The notes beneath the pieces were generated by a model that saw nothing but the letters and a program-made list of their open reading frames with translations, was not told where the DNA came from and did not search any database. A DNA stretch of 9,688 nt from JAXHLG01 sp046497225 (GTDB lineage Bacteria; Patescibacteriota; Minisyncoccia; Moranbacterales; DUUL01): contig JAWOGA010000086.1 of the NCBI GenBank assembly GCA_046497225.1, positions 1-9,688 on the forward strand. The letters run 5' to 3'. Of this stretch, positions 5,881 to 9,688 are shown in pieces; position 1 is the first letter of the stretch; the number at the start of each line of letters is the position of its first letter. The position numbers and the translations under genes were made by a program.

Positions 5881-6353
5881 TCCCCGTCTATTCCTTTGAG
5901 TTTTAACCTTGCGGCCGTACTTCCCAGGCGGTGCGCTTATCGCGTTAGCTACGACACTGAAAGGGTCGAAACTTCCAATGCCTAGCGCACATCGTTTAGG
6001 GCGTGGACTACGGGGGTATCTAATCCCCTTCGCTCCCCACGCTTTCGTGTCTCAGCGTCAGACAAGACCCAGTTAACTGCCTTCGCCTTTGGTGTTCCCC
6101 ATGATATCAACGCATTTCACTGCTACACCATGAGTTCCGTTAACCTCTGTCTGTCTCTAGATATGGTGTTTCAAACGCAGCCATCAAGTTAAGCTCGATG
6201 ATTTGACGTCTGACTGCCATATCCGCCTACACACCCTTTACGCCCAATAAATCCGGATAACGCTTGAGGTCTGCGTATTACCGCTGCTGCTGGCACGCAG
6301 TTAGCAACCTCTTATTCCTGAAGTACCGTCAATCCGCGCCTCGCTAATACTCG

Positions 6354-6483
6354 GCACGGAGAATTTTGAATTCTAAATTTTGAATTTTGAATCAATTAAT
6401 AAATGAAAAAATTTCTAATTTTAAAAATTAAATCATTAAAAATTAACTCGAAATTCGAAATTCGAAATTCGAAATTCCCGTGC
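6354..6483 (-). repeat. AT-rich expansion at the tip of 16S helix 17 (V3)
   Basis: GCACGG and CCGTGC (6354-6359 and 6478-6483) close the insert on top of a recognisable h17. The left arm consists of TTTTGAATT units and the right arm of a 7-nt tandem repeat (TCGAAAT, about four copies at 6448-6476). They are complementary, giving an imperfect hairpin of ~110 nt with a very AT-rich apex. It uses the same repeat vocabulary as the h40/h44 segments but is not the same copy. No ORF. Confidence 0.82.
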
Positions 6484-6519
6484 TAAACATTAGTGAAGCG
6501 CGGCTTCTTCCTCCAGAAA

Positions 6520-6558
<39 letters not shown>

Positions 6559-6588
6559 GTCGCTCGGTCACACTTTCGTGCATTGCCG

Positions 6589-6619
<31 letters not shown>

Positions 6620-6745
6620 TTGGCCAGTGTCTCAGTGCCAATGTTGGGGATCACGCTCTCACGCCCCCTACCCGTCATAGCCTTGGTGAGCCTTTACCTC
6701 ACCAACAAGCTGATAGGACGCAGGCCGCTCTCAAAGCTCCACTCA

Positions 6746-6876
6746 CACCTCGCTTCACTCGGTGCGGTGGCTAGTTTGAAAGTTTGTAAAGTTGAAAGTA
6801 AATAAAAAATTTAACTTTATGAACTTTATGAACTTTTTACTTTATGAACTAGCTTATACCGAATGAAATGAGGTAT
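6746..6876 (-). repeat. Expansion in the V2 region (helix 10 area) of 16S
   Basis: A central hairpin runs from CTAGTT (6771) to AACTAG (6852). Its right arm carries 9-nt units (AACTTTATG) and its left arm carries GTTTGAAA/GTTGAAA units complementary to them. It is flanked by two small stems, CACC/GGTG (6746-6764) and ATACC/GGTAT (6856-6876). The CTCGCTTCACTC-type loop resembles REP-like motifs common in bacterial intergenic DNA. The exact helix (h8-h10) is hard to fix by eye. Confidence 0.7.
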
Positions 6877-6977
6877 GAGCGGCTTTACTCCTGGGAGACT
6901 ATCAGGTATTATCCCGGATTTCTCCGGGTTATCCCTGACTTTGAGGTACGTTCCTACGTGTTACTAACCCGTTTGCC

Positions 6978-7168
6978 ATGGTCACTCCTCGCTTCGCTCG
7001 TCTTGACCCAAATTCAAAAATCAAAAATCAAAAATCAAAATTTTGGTGTCCCGATTGCTCGGGACGAATTTTATTTAAAACAATCATCCCGAAGGGATAC
7101 CTTCATTTTGAATTTTGCATTTTGAAGTTTAGATTTAGGTCATTTCGAACAGAGTGAGGAATGACCAT
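6978..7168 (-). repeat. Multi-hairpin expansion in helix 6 (V1) of 16S
   Basis: ATGGTCA and TGACCAT (6978-6984, 7162-7168) close h6 around ~177 extra nt. Inside are GGTCA/TGACC and GGTCATT/AATGACC hairpins with REP-like loops, a long AT stem between AAAAATC repeats (7011-7045) and TTTTGAATTTTGCATTTTG (about 7106-7124), and two GC hairpins, GTCCCGA/TCGGGAC (7048-7065) and ATCCC/GGGAT (7086-7098). It seems to be built by repeated insertion. Confidence 0.75.
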
Positions 7169-7187
7169 ACGACTTGCATGCCTTATC

Positions 7188-7227
<40 letters not shown>

Positions 7228-7234
7228 GAAAAAA

Positions 7235-7680
7235 ACCTAAATTTTGAATCCCAAGGAAACGGGATAATAAAATTTAGTTACTTTTTTCAGAGTCCGGCGT
7301 ATGCCGGACAAGAAAAAATATTATCGAAGAATTTTGATTCTTTTGATTTGGCTCTTTAGCCAGGAGAGTAATGAATTTAGTTAATCAGCAAGAAAGATAA
7401 CTCACTCACTGAAAAAACAAAAAACAAAACCACCAGGCTTGGACTAACCGCAAAAAATTGTGATAGGTTTATTTAATCTTATTCTGTTTTCAATGTTCAG
7501 TTGTTTTTCCGGGCTCTCTAGGTAATCACCTTGAGGAAAACCGACAAAAACAACCCATTTCAATTTCTTCAACTGAAATCGATTGTCTTTAAATCTTTTT
7601 CCTTAGAGTAAATATTTCTTTTCTCTAAAATTAATTATTAACCATTAAAGTGCTCTTTTTCGTCCTTTATCATCACTCGC
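7235..7680 (-). other. 16S leader RNA (~445 nt), no gene
   Basis: This stretch lies between the rRNA promoter and the 16S 5' end. Just before the gene is a hairpin with arms CTAAATTTT and AAAATTTAG around an ATCCC/GGGAT stem, then a GTCCGGC/GCCGGAC hairpin (about 7293-7310). Positions 7436-7478 form the 5' arm of the processing stem: they are complementary to trailer copy 2 (3891-3925) and even better to copy 1 (369-401). No tRNA or ORF with a believable start is seen. Confidence 0.75.
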
Positions 7681-7686
7681 TTTCTT

Positions 7687-7715
7687 AAATTAACAAAGAA
7701 AAAAATAAATGTCAA
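7687..7715 (-). promoter_or_regulatory. Promoter of the 16S rRNA unit
   Basis: On the minus strand TTGACA (7715-7710) is followed after exactly 17 nt of T-rich spacer by TAATTT (7692-7687). Transcription should begin near 7680, leaving a ~445-nt leader. The -35 is perfect and the -10 matches at 4 of 6 positions. It lies 52 nt after the ddl stop, and no terminator is visible between them, so ddl read-through could add to 16S transcription. Confidence 0.75.
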
Positions 7716-7766
7716 TAGTTTATTTGCCTATTTTTATTAAAAATTTAAAAAAACTAATATTTATGT

Positions 7767-8702
7767 TCATTTCTTCATTCTATCTTCTATAAGACTGTCT
7801 ATAAAATTCTCAAAATTCATTCCGAAAGCTTTAGCTGATTTAGGCACTAAAGAAGTAGCAGTCATTCCCGGAATAGTGTTAATTTCTAAAAAATAAATTT
7901 TATTTTCCTTCTCGCTCCAAATAAAATCAGCTCTTGCCAAGTCTTTACACCCGATAGCTTTAAAAGCCTTTAAAGCTTTATTTTGAACCTCTTTTCTTAT
8001 TTTTTCCGGAATTTCAGCCGGACAAACCTCGTCCGAAGCTCCCGCTACATATTTAGATTTATAATCAAACCATTCCGCATTTTTAGGAATAATTTCAATT
8101 ACCGGCAACACCTTGGGGTTTTTGTTGCCCATAACTGTTACGGTCAATTCTCTTCCTTTGATATATTTTTCCAACAAAACCTCCTCACAGCAGCTAAAGG
8201 CTAATTCTAACCCCTTCTGCATCTCCGCTGAGTTCTTGACAATGGAAATACCCACGGAAGACCCCAGTTGATCAGGCTTAACTACAACGGGAAAACCGTT
8301 CTTTTCTGTAAACTTTTTGACATCGGAAACATTGTCTTTAGAGATTTTAATTCCTTCTATAATCTCCAACCCCGCGTCCCGAGCTACAATTTTAGACTTA
8401 TACTTATCCATAGCTAAAGCGCTCGCCAAACACCCGGAAAAAAGATAAGGCGCGCCGGTTAAATCAAGTATTCCTTGCATTCTCCCGTCTTCCCCATAAG
8501 GACCATGCAAGGCCGGAAACACAAGGTCAAATTTTTTATCAAGGGCATCCTGGAAGAATTTATTTAAATCAGTTTGGGGATCATACCTATAAACTTCATA
8601 TTTAGTTTTATCCAAAGCCCGGTAGATTTGATTGCCGGTATTTAAAGAGACTTCCCTTTCCTTGGATGTCCCTCCCAAAAGAAGAGCGATTTTGGTTTTC
8701 AT
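7767..8702 (-). CDS. ddl: D-alanine-D-alanine ligase
   Basis: ATP-grasp ligase joining two D-Ala for the peptidoglycan stem peptide, in the cytosol. Numbered from the ATG at 8702 it has 311 residues, normal for Ddl. Motifs in order: LLLGGTSKEREVSL (P-loop-like N-terminal strand with the substrate-binding Glu), HGPYGEDGRMQG, the ASALAMDK segment, PVVVKPDQLGSSVGI (ATP-grasp lysine and glycine-rich loop), WFDYKSKYV, and FLEINTIPGMTATSLVPKSA (Mg-binding Glu/Asn and C-terminal substrate loop). All key residues look intact. A TTG at 8729 would add nine residues, but the family normally starts close to the first strand, so I prefer the ATG. Neither start has a good ribosome binding site. It is flanked by the 16S promoter downstream and its own promoter upstream. 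Confidence 0.95.
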   Translation of the reverse strand: MKTKIALLLGGTSKEREVSLNTGNQIYRALDKTKYEVYRYDPQTDLNKFFQDALDKKFDLVFPALHGPYGEDGRMQGILDLTGAPYLFSGCLASALAMDKYKSKIVARDAGLEIIEGIKISKDNVSDVKKFTEKNGFPVVVKPDQLGSSVGISIVKNSAEMQKGLELAFSCCEEVLLEKYIKGRELTVTVMGNKNPKVLPVIEIIPKNAEWFDYKSKYVAGASDEVCPAEIPEKIRKEVQNKALKAFKAIGCKDLARADFIWSEKENKIYFLEINTIPGMTATSLVPKSAKAFGMNFENFIDSLIEDRMKK

Positions 8703-8741
8703 AGGATTTTTTAATCTCAAATATGCCAAATTTCAAAATTT

Positions 8742-8776
8742 GATTTCTGAGGCTCGGTTACCGAGCCTCAGAAATC
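8742..8776 (-). promoter_or_regulatory. Perfect 16-bp hairpin in the ddl 5' untranslated region
   Basis: GATTTCTGAGGCTCGG and CCGAGCCTCAGAAATC pair perfectly around a 3-nt loop. With the promoter below, it would sit ~10 nt from the 5' end of the ddl mRNA and 40 nt before its ATG. On the plus strand it is followed by TTTTTGTTT, like a terminator, but no plus-strand gene is present; on the minus strand the T run is poor. It could protect the mRNA 5' end or attenuate ddl. Confidence 0.6.
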
Positions 8777-8791
8777 TTTTTGTTTGAAAAT

Positions 8792-8820
8792 ATTATACAA
8801 TAATTTTCCAAAAGAAAAAA
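8792..8820 (-). promoter_or_regulatory. Probable ddl promoter
   Basis: A perfect TATAAT (8797-8792, minus strand) preceded by TTG lies between the upstream terminator and the 5'UTR hairpin. Seventeen nt upstream there is only a T run (TTTTTT, 8820-8815) as -35, so it would depend mainly on the -10. Confidence 0.55.
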
Positions 8821-8855
8821 GCGCTTTAAACAAAGATTTGAAAAAAGCGCTTTTA
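8811..8855 (-). terminator. Rho-independent terminator of the nucleotidyltransferase operon
   Basis: Two copies of AAAGCGCTTT pair with each other around a 15-16-nt loop. On the minus strand the second arm runs into TTTTTTCTTTT. It starts 5 nt after the stop of the 42-aa gene and closes that operon. Each AAAGCGCTTT is also self-complementary. Confidence 0.8.
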
Positions 8856-8860
8856 ATAGA

Positions 8861-8989
8861 TTACCTGGAAAAAAGTTCAAACATAAGATTTCTATAAAAA
8901 AGAAATCCAAAAAAGGCAACATTTAAAACAATACTGAACAAAATAGAAGCTAAAACCAAGAAAAATTTCCTGAAACCGGAAAAAAACAT
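8861..8989 (-). CDS. 42-residue single-pass membrane peptide
   Basis: The ATG overlaps the stop of the upstream gene (TAATG) and has AGGAGG 6 nt before it, inside the previous gene's end. After a short basic N-terminus (MFFSGFRK) comes one strongly hydrophobic segment, residues 9-32 (FFLVLASILFSI and so on), then RNLMFELFSR. This is a small inner-membrane protein with one helix, probably N-in by charge. Last gene of a coupled trio with the coiled-coil protein and the nucleotidyltransferase. I do not recognise a family. The pairing with a coiled-coil partner suggests a small complex, but that is inference. Confidence 0.72.
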   Translation of the reverse strand: MFFSGFRKFFLVLASILFSIVLNVAFFGFLFYRNLMFELFSR

Positions 8990-9174
8990 TAAATTCCTCC
9001 TATTTTTTTCGGTCTAAACAGTATCGCATTAATTTTTTTATTCAGTTTTCCAACTTCCTTTTCTAAGTCTTCCAATTCTTCCTTAGTTGCCTTGTAGTCC
9101 AAGGTTTCTTTTTGTTTAAAAACCTTGTTATACAAGTTATTCAAATCTATCATAACACTCAAAGCGCTGCTCAT
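8989..9174 (-). CDS. 61-residue charged coiled-coil protein
   Basis: The ATG overlaps the nucleotidyltransferase stop (ATGA), with GGAG about 7 nt upstream inside that gene, so translation is coupled. It has no signal or membrane segment. Residues 24-51, including KEELEDLEKEVGKLNKKINA, show leucine/isoleucine heptad spacing typical of a short coiled coil. The tail FRPKKIGGI is basic. The family is unknown. It could dimerise, or bind the membrane peptide encoded immediately downstream, with which it shares a TAATG junction. Confidence 0.75.
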   Translation of the reverse strand: MSSALSVMIDLNNLYNKVFKQKETLDYKATKEELEDLEKEVGKLNKKINAILFRPKKIGGI

Positions 9175-9688
9175 AACAGGATCTCCTCTTGGGTTTTTTT
9201 CAAATCTTTCAAGCTATTTACTCCGAAGAAGTAATCTGTGTAAGACACTTCCACGGGAAGATCTTCAGACATCTTCACAATTGTTTGAGGCAAACCATAC
9301 TCTTCCCCTTTTTTTATTGGAACTAAATCATACTGAAAGAACTCTTTTTGCAAAACATACACTCCGCAATTCAGTAGGGCTTCTTTTCCCTTGTGGTTGC
9401 CCTCTATTATAGACACCAGTTTTCCGTTTTTGTCAAGAACAATTTTTCCGCCGGAAAACTCTCCGGGGATTTTTTTAACCAAAATACAGTTTTCTTTTTT
9501 AACAGCTTTTTCCAAATTTTCTTTTTTATGAATATCATCGCTATTTAAGACCAAAAACTTCCCTCTCAGCAAATCCCGGCATTGCCAAAGCGCATGACCG
9601 GTCCCTTTTTGCTCATTTTGTTTAACATACTTTATTTTTCTGCCTTTAAAGTTATCTCCTAAATAATTCTTTATCTTATCACTCAAAT
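9171..9688 (-). CDS. Sugar-phosphate nucleotidyltransferase, C-terminal part (5' end outside window)
   Basis: The frame is open to the right edge; the first visible codons lie inside the protein, because the N-terminal G-G-x-G-T-R nucleotide-binding loop is missing. The visible 172 codons show the later motifs of RmlA/GlmU/GalU-type enzymes: VKQNEQKGTGHAL (base and ribose binding), FLVLNSDD (the Asp pair at the metal site), then EGNHKGKEALLNCGVYVL and EYGLPQTI. These enzymes make NDP-sugars from a sugar-1-phosphate and an NTP. It ends without a hexapeptide-repeat acyltransferase domain, so it is not a full bifunctional GlmU. The exact sugar cannot be told. It is the first visible gene of a coupled trio with two mini-proteins. 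Confidence 0.85.
   Translation of the reverse strand, partial: LSDKIKNYLGDNFKGRKIKYVKQNEQKGTGHALWQCRDLLRGKFLVLNSDDIHKKENLEKAVKKENCILVKKIPGEFSGGKIVLDKNGKLVSIIEGNHKGKEALLNCGVYVLQKEFFQYDLVPIKKGEEYGLPQTIVKMSEDLPVEVSYTDYFFGVNSLKDLKKTQEEILL

Noticed and set aside
6448..6476. Tandem 7-nt TCGAAAT repeats as a CRISPR-like array
   Set aside because: Units are far too short, there are no spacers, and they form one arm of the h17 hairpin.
8742..8776. Plus-strand terminator
   Set aside because: It has a T run on the plus side, but there is no plus-strand gene for it to terminate; the ddl 5' UTR reading explains it better.

Overview
The window looks like a chromosomal piece of an AT-rich bacterium of the Candidate Phyla Radiation (Patescibacteria, possibly Parcubacteria-like). 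The placement rests on the 16S rRNA gene. It carries an intron and several insertions, has CPR-like departures from universal primer sites (for example GCAGCAGCGG at the 530 loop and a T at the position equivalent to E. coli A1396), and has no 23S gene attached. Every convincing gene is on the minus strand, so the window reads biologically from right to left.

Right end (9688 to 8811): a sugar-phosphate nucleotidyltransferase cut by the window edge is followed by two tiny overlapping genes, a 61-aa charged coiled-coil protein and a 42-aa single-pass membrane peptide. They are linked by ATGA and TAATG junctions and closed by a terminator. Next comes a monocistronic D-Ala-D-Ala ligase (ddl) whose mRNA seems to begin with a 16-bp hairpin.

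Centre (7715 to 3818): a stand-alone 16S rRNA transcription unit. It has a promoter (TTGACA, 17 nt, TAATTT), a ~445-nt leader, a ~3.1-kb 16S gene, a trailer that pairs with the leader, and a strong terminator. The gene is about twice normal length for two reasons. A ~865-nt intron with group II features sits between the equivalents of C1399 and C1400 and carries a LAGLIDADG homing endonuclease in domain IV. Five variable helix regions (h6, the V2/h10 area, h17, h40, h44) are swollen by AT-rich hairpin-forming segments, several built from TTTTGAATT-type repeats; the h40 and h44 segments are about 90% identical copies.

Left part (4143 to 318): the 16S 3' end plus trailer is repeated directly ~3.5 kb away, the last 140 nt at 98% identity, and both copies end in the same 12 nt of 16S containing the anti-Shine-Dalgarno. 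Between the copies lie a tyrosine-recombinase remnant, a radical SAM/SPASM enzyme with a 53-aa, seven-cysteine peptide (a likely RiPP pair), an HExxH protein and a NUDIX hydrolase. I read this as an integrated islet that replaced the 16S 3' end with its own copy. The 16S leader pairs better with the distant copy, as expected if that one is the displaced original. A partial small basic ORF lies at the left edge.

All identifications were made by eye from motifs; intron splicing, rRNA fragmentation and peptide modification are inferences.
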